NCBI GenBank assembly: GCA_003864495.1
Contig: ML133443.1
Span: 2,732,742-2,796,741 of the forward strand
Origin: Nemopilema nomurai
Lineage: Eukaryota > Cnidaria > Scyphozoa > Rhizostomeae > Rhizostomatidae
Length of the DNA: 64,000 nucleotides
Direction of reading: 5' to 3'
A model generated the notes under the pieces. It did no database searches and was not told where the DNA came from. It saw only the letters and a program-made list of their open reading frames with translations. Positions 26,206 through 38,530 of the stretch are shown one piece after another. The translations under genes were made by a program, and so were the position numbers. The number at the start of each line of letters is the position of its first letter. The first letter of the stretch is position 1.

Positions 26206-29200
26206 CTAGCTGTTCGTCCAGTTCGGCTTTCGCTTCTGCAAAAATGCCTTGATCCCTTCCTGTGCGTCATTGAATGTGAGGTTATGTACCATTGTAGACT
26301 CAGCAATTCTGAAACAAAACACTGGTTTTTCAAAGACACTGAGAAGCTTGCACTTGTCTTGAGGTACCGAAACTGTTTAACCTTGTACCTTTTGAGTCAC
26401 AAGTCACGAATTTACACAACGAATGACTGCCTCTAGGACTACGAATCTGAGACATGGAAAATAATCAAGAAAAAAAGCAAATCACTTGGCCACAGAGGAT
26501 GTTTTTTGACCTCATTTTACCTAGGAAAAATCCAAACATTCTCCCTTACTATCTATGACCTTTTAAATCATCCATGGAATGTCCAACTGGTCCCTATCTC
26601 CTCAAAAACAATACTTTCATCAGAAAAACTTTTGCTTATGCTCACATCCCCCCCCCCCCAAAAAAAATAAAATTGAAGCTCCCTTGTAGCCTGTTGGAGC
26701 AAGATAAGACCACGCCTTGCTGACTTTGACTTTATGCTGTTTCAAATGGTGCATCTTTGCGTATTTTATTTATCGCAATTAAAAATACCTGTAGGCTTCA
26801 TCTCGTGGCTTTGTTATTTGTTTGTAGAAACATTCCTTTCCAAGTGCTATCACAGGGCGACTGAATGAGCAAATGCTTCTGGCTATCTCCAGTGTCTGCA
26901 AATGATCGGAATTAGTACACAGATAAGTGTTTGTACAGTTTATTTTGCTCAGTGTTTAGTACGCATCTTACATCAGCTTACATCAGCGCGAAAAGTAGTA
27001 CAAATGACTGCAGATTTTGCAGTAACATACACATGCCATGACCTTAAGGGCCATAATGCAATGAATATGGCCGGTTTGCAGAATCGAGTAAAACTGTCTT
27101 CAGAAGAACTATATACTAGTCTTGTATTCTTCTTCGACTATGTAAACATAATTTTCGGCTCTTTTATGTTCATCAAACGCACAGTATTCATAATCATTGC
27201 CAAACTGTCCATGGAAGTTGCAAGTTACAACTGGCCTACCCTGGTTTCCAGATCTTCATCTTTTACAACCTCGTTGACAAGCCCATGATTCAGTGCGTCT
27301 AAAACAGAAACGAGGGTCGATAAAATTTTTATATATATCACGTATAAACATTATTGCATAAAAATACTGCTTGAAACCAAGTTACTCATCGCAATGAAAG
27401 TGTCCAGTTTTGAAAATCGGTTTGGACAAAAACCAAAAAGAGATTTTGTTTTTCGTTTACAAGTAATTCGTTTAGATGGGGCGAGAATTGTGTGCCATTA
27501 TGAATGGGACAGTTGTTTGTTGATTTCTTTGATTGTAAAACTCGGAAATGCAACCCGTTTCTTATATCAAAGCGGTAGACAGTAGCCAAGCCTTTTGGCC
27601 ATAGGTACAAGATAACATGTAACCGACGTTTGTAAGTATTATGTATAGAAAAAGCTTTTGCATTTATAAGAATCTATATCGACGTTCACAACTTGTCAAA
27701 TAAGAATTTCATTTATTTGCCACTGCCAACAAAGTATAACTAATTTTTCATAATTGTAAGTTGTTTAAGGGCACCTATGCAAAAAGACAGTTTTTAGATA
27801 AATCAAATCGAAATTTAGATAAAATCAAATCGAAGGAACTTGGTAAGGCTAGCAGTGGCGGCTACAGCCGGTGAAAAGCGGAGGGGGTATGGGGGTGGTG
27901 TATAAGAGGGGGTGGGGCGTTGAAATGGTGAAGCAAGAAAAGCATCTCTACGCTTTGGTACATAGCAATGGGCGCTTCTTAATTGCTACCCCAAGCTTCG
28001 CACTTCATAATCGTAGATTGGCAACACACTTTTCGAAAATAAGTCTCACCTTGGGCATTGATTGGCTTCGCAGTAAGAAGCATCTGCATTGCTACTTTTC
28101 TTGGCAGTGCTCTGGCAATGGCGACCGCCGGCGTCGAGCAGAAAAGACCGATGCTCACCCTGGAACAAAACAGGAGCAATGCAATGAACAATGACAAAGT
28201 AAAATCAATTGTATCTACTAATGATTATCCTTGTGAAATGATAGCTCTCGTATTTCAGTGGATGGGAAAATCTACTGTAATAACGACCATTTTGATATTC
28301 GGCCAGTTTAATGAGCATGATTACAGGAATCACTTCACTGTAATAAATGTGCATGTGGGAAAAAATATATTACTTCAAAAGAAACCTAAATTGTGGCCGA
28401 GCATTTAAGGTGCACAGTGACCCAAGTTTTAATGCAAAATTTGTTAAAACAAAAGAAAATAACCATGAAAGAAAATTGCTGAGAGATGTATTCCTGTGCA
28501 TTTATCAGTGGTTATTCCAATCAGCTCTCGGCAATACTACCTTAAAAGAGCTAGATTCCCACGCTTGTGTATATTAGCTACACTTTTTGGTCGGACACTG
28601 CTCAGTGTATGCAAACGTTTTAAAATTACCAAAAGCCGAAAAAATATTTAGCCAGTTGCAGATCGAAAAACGTTGTGAGACGGGCGCGTGATTGGCTATC
28701 CAATGACCAATAAGCGGTCCGCATTACAGTTTAAAGTAAAAAGGCAAACTCTTTCTGCCAATATATGGTCAGCTTTTGCAATGTATACAGACTCCAAAAA
28801 GTCCTAGATGACAACCCAACAATACAAAAATATGAGTCGCAACCTAGAGATAAAAGGTGGATGTTGTTTAACTAGAAACAAGGAAAACTATGACTTTTGC
28901 AGGGTGGTCCGCGTATTATGCAATATAGTTGCGTGGGGCTTTTAAGTTTAAGCCTGATATTCGTGTATCGCAACGAACAATGACTAGTTTTTTGCCATTG
29001 ACTTGTCTTTGGGCATAGAAAAGCCATTTCGCAATTCAAACTTTAACGGTATTCTTTAAATACAGCTAGTACTGGCATTGGTGGAGAATCAATAACAAAA
29101 AGTTTAAATGCACGTCGACCTGTTGGGGGTGTCCATGGAGATTTGAAAAATAAATCCTTCACACTGTCTAGTAACCCACCATTGACCCAAATTAACCCAT

Positions 29201-30609
29201 AAACAGTGCATTATATGCTAATCTAAATAAATCAAATCTTCTTTCCGAATACTTAAAACTGATAATAATGTCTCATCCAGATATTTGGCGCTATTTCTGT
29301 CACCATAATGCGCTGCCATCGTTGATGATGTAAGATGAGTTTCTCTTCACTGCGCCATCCATGAAAAGAAGCAACGTGTCTGCTTAAAAGCAGATCGAGT
29401 AATATAACACTAAAATAGCTTAACCCTCGTAGACGAATTAATGGGTGAACTAACATATGAATTGTATAAGGATAAAAGGAGATGTGTCCATGTCGGATCA
29501 AGTCGCATTTACAAGTTGCTTCACCGACTCAATTTCAGCTGACAGAGACGAGAATGACTTGCAATGGCGGAAATGGCTCTAGTAAACTAAGGATAACGGT
29601 AGGATGACATGAAACTTGGAAAGAGGAGAGGGAGCAAAAAAGGGCTGGAGAGAGAAGGGAAATCAAGGGTGTGGGAAGAAGGTGCATGAGAGAGAAGGAT
29701 TAGAGGGGAGAGGAGAGGAGTGGAGCGAAAGTGGGAAAGAGACGGCTAGGATAGGGGCAGAGGAAACAGGAGAGTTGAGAGAGGACGCACGAGAAAAAAT
29801 GGATGGAAGGGAGAAACAGATAGAGGAAGAATGAAAATGAAGGCAAAGGGTAGAGAATGATGGGAAGGAATGAAATAGATGAATCTTAGCATTGAGTTGC
29901 ATCATTTCTCATCCTTTCCTCAAATGCTTCTTTGATAATAAGTCTCCACATATTTCTACCACTAAAATCGTTTCGACTTTATTCAAACGAATAATTATTA
30001 TACAATTGACAAGTAAAAGCGGTTGTTTTTCGGTCGGGATAAAATCTATAACAAAAGAATTCTTCCTTGAGGTTTTTGGGCAAAAGCTTTTCAAAAAGCA
30101 GTCAACGTCTCTGGTGGTTTTGCGAAGTCCCCCGGAACTTAGCAGGGGACTGTCTTTGCTCAAAACAGCTCAACACATTACAATCAAGTAAAAAAATAAA
30201 AAGATTTTAAGGAAACCACAAACACAAATCAAACAAAAAGCTGGATAAAACCTCAAATCAAACACAAAGCTAGATAAATAATAAAAAAAATTCTTGAAGT
30301 CAACAATTGAAACTCGAAGCCTCAAAGTAAACTCTATCTGGTCCCCCGGGTAAATTCATTTCCTATCTTTTCTCCTCCGTTTCTCTCCATCTTGTATCTT
30401 TGTCACTTGTACCCATGGTGCGTTTCGTCTTACCACATTTCAAACAGCAATGCAACGATTATCGTTAGTGGCAATCGTTGACGGGGGATGGTTATCTAAT
30501 TCAAACCTTTATTCCTGCCTGACTAGATGATTTAGCTTTCGGGTTGTGCCAAGCCTCAGTTATCGATAACCAAGCTGTTAAATTGGGACCATTAGAACCA
30601 TACTGTACA

Positions 30610-30650
<41 letters not shown>

Positions 30651-33031
30651 GAGAAAGAAAGAAAGATACCCAAACTCTCCCCGGGTTTTCCAAGTTTCCT
30701 GTTTTTCAAAGGTTTTTGAATTGCTAGTTGACATGGACATGACTGCTCAAACTTTGTTATCCAAGCAACGCACTTATCTAAAAAAGTTTTATTAAAGCAT
30801 AAAAAATAGCCTTGTTGTTTAAATAGACCTGAAGTAGTACTGGATGAAATCTCATGAAAACAAACTTTTGAGTTAATAGACAGCTCACAAATGTTAGTTT
30901 ACACCTTACGAAATGGAAGCCCTATTCAAAATGTAGCCTTGAAGTTTTTTCTTTGCATTACCCATGCACCAAACAGTTAAAGATACCAAATTTACTAAAT
31001 CTAGAAAATTATACTTTTGGAAATATTCCGAGCTTTCCTGCAGCACAATCAAAAATTGCAAAGGTACTGCTGTGTATACGATAAGAAACGGAGTATTCTT
31101 TTGAAAAGCTTCTCCGCGTACACAAATAGCGAGAGAGCTCGCAGCAACGTGATGAGTATAGCCCTGGTTCTCAATAAGATGTCTGGTCATAGCAATAAGT
31201 ATGTAAAAGGTGCGAGGAGAGTTTAAAAACGGATCTAAGGGCAAGCCTTTTTACGTAAGATGCTGTCACGCTTCGGTGCAATGAACTTCAACTAAGCTGG
31301 GCTGATCTAAAACCTCTTATGCATACAAAACACCTCGCATACAGACAATTTCCATCGCAACCAGCTCAACTAAGCTGATATGAAGACTATCATATAAAAT
31401 CCTACTTATAACTTGACGCGATAAACCATGAGCAACTCACCCAGGAGTCGCAAACTTTGCGTTTTCCGAGGCAACAGCGAGGTCACAACTCGCAACCAAT
31501 TGGCATCCAGCAGCAGTTGCTAAACCTGGACATGAAACAATAGATTGTAGTGCAAGATAGTTTTCAAAATAGTCACATACTCTACAGTGGAAGCTTAGGT
31601 TTATTCTGCTAATGTGGTCATTTGAAGATTATTGATTCAAGTTTTCTGGAGATCGACATTTGGCTTTGTCTCCCACTAGTGCAAAGTACCTTGGTGCCTA
31701 TCATTTCCTGTTGCTTTCTAAACGGCATAATAAGGTAAAACCGGAAGGGAAAATAAATAATTGAGCAAAAACTACTACAATTTATTCTTGGATAGAAACT
31801 ATCAAGTACACATTTTGCCTAGTGTAATATTGACTAGATACATTAGACCAACTAGCACTAATTGCATGATAAACAAGAAAAATGAAAGCCATTTCTATAT
31901 TTTTTCCCTCAAATATTGCTATTAAATAGGTGCAGCAAAGAGTCACACAAGGAACAAAAACAAAACTGAAGAAAATTCTTCAGCCCAACTACAACCGAAA
32001 ATGCGAATTGCTTACCTCTTACTTGTGCAATGACTGGAACTTTGACATCCTAATATAAAAAGAAGAACTTTAAAATGAAAAAAAATTCAACAAAAGAAAT
32101 GATAAATTGGCTAAAATTATTTAACACTGAAATTAAACTAATAATTTGAAAAAGCAGAGAAGATTAGAAAATTCCAGTTTCTTTCAAAGGTATTATTCCA
32201 GATTTATTCGAAAAAGTTTCTAATTACCTGAACAAGGCACATAACTTCTGAGCAACGTTGAAAAAGATGTTCGTGAAATTCTCTACCTTCTTCTGCAAGC
32301 TGAGAAATAAAAAATGCTAGAAGTAAATAGCAGCTCCTTGTTTTCTGCGTTAAAGATAACTCATCAAAAAGGTTTATCAAAACCACAGTCTCAGTTTTTA
32401 TTGTTTTCTGTTACATACTAAATGCTATATACCAAACACAGTTTACTATTGACATTCTCTAATTATATTACATGGTTAAATTACAAACAGCTTTGTAGTA
32501 CTAAACAAACCAACTAATGAGGTTCATTGTTTATTTTATCAAACTATTCCAAATACTTGATACTGAAGGTTTATAGTAACTGGTACCAACCAACTCTTTT
32601 AAGTTATGCCCAGCAGAGAATACAGGTCCACTTGCTGACAGAATAATGACTTTGGTGTTTCCATCTTCAGAGGCTTCAGATAAATTCGCTTTCAACTCAT
32701 CTAGCATGCCAACAGAAAGTGAGTTCCTTGAATTGAAAGAATCTTTATCTCAAAACATCTTTTTTAATAATTCTTTAACATCATGGTGACACCTTTCAAT
32801 ACTTGCAATACTTCCAATACTATTAAAAGTTTAAAAAAATATTTGTTTCAAAAACCTATAAATGCTGTTCTAAGATTTTGCTAAAATCAATTTTTAACTT
32901 TCTAGAACACAATAGCATACTAACCTTTTTCTAATATCATGCAGGATAATATTACAGATTCCATCTTTGTTTGATACTTCTGTCAGCTTGTCTGGTGTTG
33001 TTGAATACCAAGACTTCAAGCATTTGCAAAT
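26206..33031 (-). CDS. ECHDC3: ECHDC3-like enoyl-CoA hydratase domain protein (second to last exon)
   Basis: Crotonase-superfamily protein matching ECHDC3, which is mitochondrial in vertebrates. Exons on the minus strand: 33031-32925, 32726-32591, 32299-32228, 32049-32016, 31525-31441, 28159-28050, 27298-27240, 26895-26789, 26308-26206 (TAG). They join in frame to 270 residues; human is about 303, so only the N-terminus is missing. Recognisable blocks are [16 protein letters not shown] (oxyanion-hole region), [40 protein letters not shown] and the C-terminal [17 protein letters not shown]. The positions of the two catalytic glutamates of ECHS1-type hydratases are Q (GCQL) and G (ATPG), as I recall also for human ECHDC3, so classical hydratase activity is doubtful. 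The second exon must start at its acceptor, because a TAG lies in frame immediately upstream and no ATG occurs in it. The fourth exon is only 34 nt. Confidence 0.93.
26648..26669. repeat. Poly-C/poly-A homopolymer junction
   Basis: A run of twelve C followed by a run of A inside an ECHDC3 intron. Simple sequence prone to length error. Confidence 0.85.
27853..27921 (+). mobile_element. Dispersed GGCGG/TATAAGAGGGGG repeat, copy 1
   Basis: Contains GTGGCGG, then GCCGGTGAAAAGCGG, a G-rich stretch and TATAAGAGGGGG. The same blocks occur in the same order on the minus strand at 40165-40232. It looks like the end of a non-autonomous element inserted in an ECHDC3 intron. Full termini were not found. 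Confidence 0.6.
29610..29880 (+). repeat. Polypurine (GA-rich) tract of about 270 bp
   Basis: The plus strand is almost entirely A and G over this stretch, with only scattered pyrimidines, and the GAGAGGG and GGAAGG motifs are irregular rather than strictly tandem. It is intronic to ECHDC3, where the transcript would be pyrimidine-rich. Confidence 0.9.
30610..30667 (+). repeat. (GAAA)n microsatellite
   Basis: About 14 GAAA units with one GAGA interruption, intronic to ECHDC3. It produces lysine/glutamate and leucine/serine ORFs that should not be read as coding. Confidence 0.97.
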
Positions 33032-34098
33032 CTATATCAAATTTTATAACTTCAATTTGAGTTCAACATTTCTGAACTGACAGCCTATTGACTATACACT
33101 TTTACTTAGTCAACAAATTTAGATACCTAAAATGTAAAATAGCCAATTGCTTACCAAAGAAGGTACAACAGAGTAAAATTAACCAAATAAATAACATAAT
33201 AATGACCTGGGGCTGATTGGAGGGGTGCTGTTTTTAGCTCTTAACTTTTAGGCATCATCTCCAGAGAACCCACAGTGCACATAGCTTTCATACAGTTCTT
33301 TCCTTCTTTCCAATCAATCTTTCCTTTTGGATCAATGTAAATGTTATGCACTTTCAAATTTTGAATTACAACACATGCTTGGAGGTCAACTTCTATCCCT
33401 TGTGCACATACTGGTGCACAGTTAGTGCACAAGTGACATTCTGGAAAGAATGAGATGACCAAGCTAGGAAGATGCATTGGATTCACATTTCACACTTTTT
33501 AATTTGCAGAAAATTGGACTAAAAGCAATTATGGTTACATTATGGCTTTTTTCTTCCACAGCTTTGCAGGGCTCTCAGAATTCTTACTATTGGTTCCTTT
33601 AAATGACTCCTCTCACCTATATGAGCTATGCATTACCAGTACTTTCTCTATTTCTGATAATTTGGCAGCACAGGCCCTTGTTATTGGGAAAAAGGTATAA
33701 ACATGGGAATGAAAGGTAGATTTATCAATGCGAGAATTTCATCTTAGTGATGGGTACACAGTAACTGTTTGGGTTTCTTTCTTACCATTTCCTTTAGTTC
33801 TTGTTAATTTATCTTTAGGCAGTATTCTTGTTTTCAAGTTAAAGCATTAAGGAGATGCCTTCATATTATACGACGAAGCCTGGGCTATTTTTTGCTCTAT
33901 CAGGTGGGTTATTTGAAAATGCGATGAATGAGTTTTACTTTTCTTTAAAAAGTGGCCCAACATTCGAAAATCTTCCGCTGAACAGGGTAAAAAAGACAGA
34001 AAAAGCCGGGGTAAAATCAATCGAGGGTGAAGTTCGTGTGTATCCAGAATAACTGAATGTCACAGTGCTTAATTGCAGGAAGGAAAATACCACCGTAC

Positions 34099-34221
34099 CT
34101 TTTTAAATGAAAACAATCGTTCTTGGAAACCTTCAAATACCTTCGCGAGATCATTTTTCCAACAATGGCTAACCTTCAGGCTCTCCAATTCTGGAACGGT
34201 TAGTGTTATGAAACCTATCAT
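34099..34221 (-). CDS. Candidate first coding exon of ECHDC3
   Basis: An ATG at 34221 opens 41 codons ending in AAG immediately before a GTACGG donor, in phase 0 as the next confident exon (33031) requires. Joined, the protein would be 311 residues, close to the human length. The predicted peptide is not a convincing mitochondrial presequence (it has several acidic residues). A second ATG at 34154, in another frame, gives a better-looking basic N-terminus (MISRRYLKVSKN) but ends in phase 2, which is incompatible without an extra exon. Transcript data are needed to settle the start. Confidence 0.3.
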
Positions 34222-35696
34222 GTGGCCTAGCTAGCCTCGCTTCAATGCAACTGGCATGATTCAGGAAGGATGCAGAAAAAGATGATGATCAAGTGAAATA
34301 ATTTCCATCCCCAATCATCAAGGATTTTAAAAGTCACGCCTATGTAAGCAAACCAGGGCCCCTGATGACAGGGGCCGCTCCAAGTTTTTTGCAAAGTGTA
34401 CTTTTTAAAAAAAAATTTTTGTAACATTCTTCATATCAAAGTTTGCCCCGCCCCATTTTTGTGGCCAACAACCTATTACATTTCTGGATGTCTTCGCAGG
34501 CGGTTCTAGCGATGACTGTTAAGAATGGGACGGGTGAAAGTTATTTTATGAAATTTGAACATACATCCATATCTTATCAACTTCGCACTGCGATAAAGTG
34601 CACTCTTTTTTATAAAGATAATTTCATGTAAATGCGACCCTTAAAATTGGCCAGAAGTTAAGAACCAATTAAGAGCAAGCTGAGGTTGATCGGCGATAAG
34701 ATTCAATTTTGACAGGCGGTAGTCTAAAATTTAAATTCTGTAATTTACATCTAGAGGCTTGACATGTGTGGTAGGACTGCATATCACGTAACATTACTGT
34801 AACCTTACTTTCGCCCATGTTAGTAACCCTCTTTTCCGTCTGCATTTTTCTCGCTACTAGTCGCTACCAGTCTTGTTCTTCGCTCCAAAAACGACTCGAA
34901 GTAATAGGTACAACCGAAACTACTTTAATAAGTGGGAGGGGGCGTTTTGGTGTGAATCCACCTTAGAAATTCAAAACAGGTTAAGCCAGACTTTCTTAAA
35001 AATGAGACCAAGACTTATAATACAGTTTGTGTTGATTCTGATATTTCCAGTCAGCTTTCCTCAAAGCCTGCAGATTCGACGTTATAATTTCAGTATAACT
35101 TGTCATTATTTTTTTCCTATTGGCCCATGTTATGAAAATTCATTTAAAGCGTTAGTTTTCGCTAGCCCAAAACATAGAAACACTGACATTGTTCCTTGGC
35201 AAAATAAGCTTGGCATAAATTTCAATCTTAATTTTATATATCTGAGAACTGTGAAAAACAGTGTTTGTGTTCTATCCTTTCAGCTCACCACACCCCTAGT
35301 AAAACGGGGGTCGAGTAAAAAAGGCTTCAGTAAACTTTAGGGCAGTGGCAGAAATTCAAAATTGTGAAACGAAGAAAATGGCTTTTCTATGGAAGCAAAA
35401 ATAATTGCGAACTATGCGTCTAGATCTCGTTAGAACAGACAACCGTCTTTTATTACGACAAAGCTTAGATGAATACCAGATAGATTATAGGTGTTAATGT
35501 CCAAAGAATGATAACAAAAACTAACAGTGTAAAAAAGTTTTTTCCCCAAAGCTGTCGACTGGGGATAACTGGTTTAACATTTCATTCGTTTCCACAAATT
35601 CTTAACAATTAAGTCTGCATTGAATGTACATATTGTGCAGTTGCCGCCAAGAATCCATCCCCTCGCCATTGTTTTCGGAGTGGGCGTGTCGGCCAT
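34222..35696. other. Intergenic region upstream of ECHDC3
   Basis: Contains the putative ECHDC3 promoter and the 3' flank of the small minus-strand gene. The longest ORF, 34873-35340 on the plus strand (155 codons), has no family resemblance I can see. No clear repeat was recognised. Confidence 0.5.
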
Positions 35697-35906
35697 TCAC
35701 CAACCATTTTTACCGTCTTTCATCCTCACTGCAACTTCATACGGGAGCTTCACGCCTTTGAACAGCATTTCGTTGAGCTGCTTGACTGGGTCGATGCAAA
35801 CTTCAAACGGGAGACAGCAAACGTACCAACCGGCACAAAACCCTCCTATCGGCCATGCGAGGAAGATGAGCACGATAAACCAAATTATAGCCCACAGGAC
35901 ATTCAT
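35697..35906 (-). CDS. Small single-pass membrane protein, 69 aa, intronless
   Basis: I do not recognise the family, but this short ORF looks real. An in-frame TAA lies three codons upstream of the ATG, so it is complete. The N-terminal third is one continuous hydrophobic segment (about residues 3-30: WAIIWFIVLIFLAWPIGGFC), rich in Trp. It is followed by an ordered, non-repetitive cytosolic-type region with YVCCLPFEVCIDP, KQLNEMLFKGVKLP and a basic end, RMKDGKNGW. The cluster of four cysteines after the membrane segment (residues 24-37) could be palmitoylated; this is inference. It sits alone between ECHDC3 and the anoctamin, all on the minus strand. The antisense ORF at 35620-35916 is its shadow. 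Confidence 0.6.
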   Translation of the reverse strand: MNVLWAIIWFIVLIFLAWPIGGFCAGWYVCCLPFEVCIDPVKQLNEMLFKGVKLPYEVAVRMKDGKNGW

Positions 35907-38530
35907 GTTTATTTAGGCCTTCACCAGCAAACTACCTGTCAGAGAAAAAGAACTTCGCGGTCAAGATTCATGCTCTTTTGTTGCTTTTCAGCTTTGTTTA
36001 CTACTGAAAATAACAGGTACTTCTTTCACAAAAACGTGCTCAGCAAAATCACATAGGAAAAAGATTCGTGTATGGACAAAGCAAATTGCTTCGTGCGAAA
36101 ATCCCCTCATTTTCTGGACCTTCCCATTGCCTTCGAATACAGCTTACTCAAGTTATTGTGTTTTGAAAAGGGATAGTTGCAATTCACAATTCGAGTTTGT
36201 AAGCGTGTATGTACCAACCTCCACGCTGGGCTAAGGATTACCAGTTTAACCGAAAAAGGCAATCTAATCGGTAACAAGAGCTGTATTTTATGCTTTGTTT
36301 TACCGATGCTCTTTTGTGGGTACGACGAGAAAGTTCAACGTAGTCACGAGGCTGTGAAGCTTTTATACGACATAACAAATGGTAATAATAAAAACGAAAA
36401 GACAGATTTCTGATCATGTTGCTTTCAGCAAAATATTGTTTATGAGGCGAACAAGAAAAAGGCGTTTCCGCTCCGCTTTAAGCACGAAAGCAAATAACAG
36501 GCTGCTTTCCATAACTGGCATGATTCAGTTGACTTCAAGTTCGAGAAAACGAGCCTAAATGCAAACATTTTGTCAGATGAACTAAAAAGACTTACCAACG
36601 AAGAACGCTTCTCTTTTTCGGCTGTCCGATGAAACGAATGGCGTGCCCTCTGCAACTGAAAGTACAGTGATTGCGTTACTCAACGTGTGACTATTGTGAT
36701 TCGAAATAGTTGATTGCTATGGGAGAACAATAAGGAGCAGAGCCGGGGGTTTCCTTTGTTCTCGTGTGACAACACGTATCCGTCGGTAGCTCGGTACGTT
36801 TCTTGGTGTTTATTCAACCACTCGGGGGGAGATCACCATTAGCAATTGTTTGGATGGTACGCTTTGGACGCGTGAAACAGGGGGTAACATTCCTCGTCTC
36901 AAATTCTCGGAGAGTTGAAATGGGAGTGTCTTGCAGACATCCACTGGAAGGTCTAATCTTTTGCAGCCGATTCCCACTTTTGATGATTTGATTAGGGCGA
37001 AGCAATCAAAATGGACACATAACGCCAAATAGGCGGATTTCTCGTCAGTAAGGGAGAACTTTGTCAAAGGCCCTTGTTTGGTTTCCAATGGAGATGATTC
37101 GGCCTCGGCCTTTGCAAACATTCAAAGTGAACTGCACTTTTTAGGGAAATATTCATTTTTCTGCACTTCAATACATCTTTATTGCAGATTCCAAAGGGCC
37201 TTGCGTATATGAGAAGTAAGACATAACAACTTGCCTATCGCCTGTAGATGTTTTATGTCAACAAACTTTGTTTCCCGGCACTGTGGCTTTTGTACATTCT
37301 TGCTTGCACAATACAGCACCGCAGGAAACCAGCAAAATGTTGATGTTTCAAGCGTTTTTAATAATCAGTTGTTTTATTTCCCCAAAAACAAGACCTTGCA
37401 TTGGAATACGGTGCATCTTGCGGAACTTTGCGGGGCCTACCTTGCAAAAGGCATAATCAATTTCGGTAGGGGTATAGAAACATAACAGGGACATGGAACT
37501 GTTCTTAAAGAATTCCAAAAAATCATATCCTATTCTCCTAACTCTATATGCATGGGAAGATGGTGTGGAATAAGTATAAAATTGCGAAACAACCTCCCAT
37601 TTGAATAATTTTGGTCAGGATTCCCGAATATTACCTACATTCAAAGTATCACGAGACTGTGATATCCCATGATAAACGGGAGGAAGCTATGACGCACCTC
37701 ATTTATATCCTTGGCCCAAAAGTTTAAATTGCGGAATTAGTTTTGAAAACACTTCCTTTGAACATGCCATCTTTATTGCCTAGTTTGAATGCCACACCAC
37801 CTCTTAACAATATTTTCAATTACTTTCATTCCATTCTAAGCTAACAATTGAGAGCAACATAAAAAGTTGGTGATTTAGCGAAGTGTGTTGAAGTCGCCTG
37901 ACAACTGCCTCGTACATTGATGGATGACCAAAGCATCAAATTAAACATAAAATGAGACATTGCTTGAATTGCAGCCTTCTTTACAGTCAAATGACTCGAA
38001 GAGGCTTGTTTGTTTGAGTAGGATCATAGGCAATGTAAAGAGACAAAAAAGATTCGTCCATCATCCTTGCAGTTTTATTTGATACACATTCTCTTTCTTG
38101 CTAGAAACAGCAGCTAAGCATACGGAGAACACAATTATCATTTCAAATAAAATAACATTACTTACGATATCATTACTAATAGAAAAAATACATAACCCAA
38201 TGGACTGAAAATTAGAAATTACCAATTTTTAAATATCGTTTGCATATTACGATTTATTCGTAAAAGTTGAAAAACTAAGAAAAATAATATTAAAAATTAG
38301 CACCAATGGGGCTCGAAGAGAGGTATGTATTCCCTGTAGTATAATTGTGGCTTGGATGCAAGTAGGGGTGTAAGACTAGATTGGGGGAGGGAGTAGTGTA
38401 CATTTAGAAAGGCCTTACTAAAAATTATAATTATTCTAAATTCCTTTTTTGGAAAGTCCCCATGACTTCGATATTGTCACATTTCTTGGTATTGTATCCA
38501 AATTCACATATAATTGTCCACCTAATTAGA
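35907..38530. other. Intergenic region downstream of the anoctamin
   Basis: About 2.6 kb between the small membrane gene and the anoctamin stop. It should hold the anoctamin 3' UTR and the small gene's promoter. ORFs are short and unrelated to known families as far as I can tell. No transposon end was recognised. Confidence 0.55.

Larger units (their letters stand above)
28160..31440. other. Large ECHDC3 intron (3.3 kb)
   Basis: Intron between the exon ending in ATPG and the exon starting VSIGLF. It holds the polypurine tract, the GAAA microsatellite and a short 28-bp duplication at about 30226-30283, listed or noted separately. ORFs in it are short and match nothing I recognise. Confidence 0.75.

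Noticed and set aside
26902..27288. Plus-strand 128-codon ORF
   Set aside because: Antisense to an ECHDC3 exon and its flanking intron; a shadow of the real gene.
28058..28408. Plus-strand ORFs of 107-116 codons around 27871-28408
   Set aside because: They run antisense over the ECHDC3 exon at 28159-28050, which has the clear family match on the other strand.
29616..29905. ORFs on both strands of the polypurine tract
   Set aside because: Produced by base composition (E/G/R/K-rich and S/P/L-rich readings), without any domain.
30501..30795. ORFs across the GAAA microsatellite
   Set aside because: Core is the translated tetranucleotide repeat; flanks match nothing.
33241..33486. Minus-strand 81-codon cysteine-rich ORF upstream of ECHDC3
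   Set aside because: It has an in-frame stop immediately upstream, no splice sites fitting ECHDC3 phases and no recognisable family. It could be a transposon remnant, but I cannot support a call.
34873..35340. Plus-strand 155-codon ORF
   Set aside because: The longest ORF outside recognised genes in its region, but composition is irregular, with no domain, no signal peptide and no neighbour logic. Chance length in AT-rich DNA is possible.
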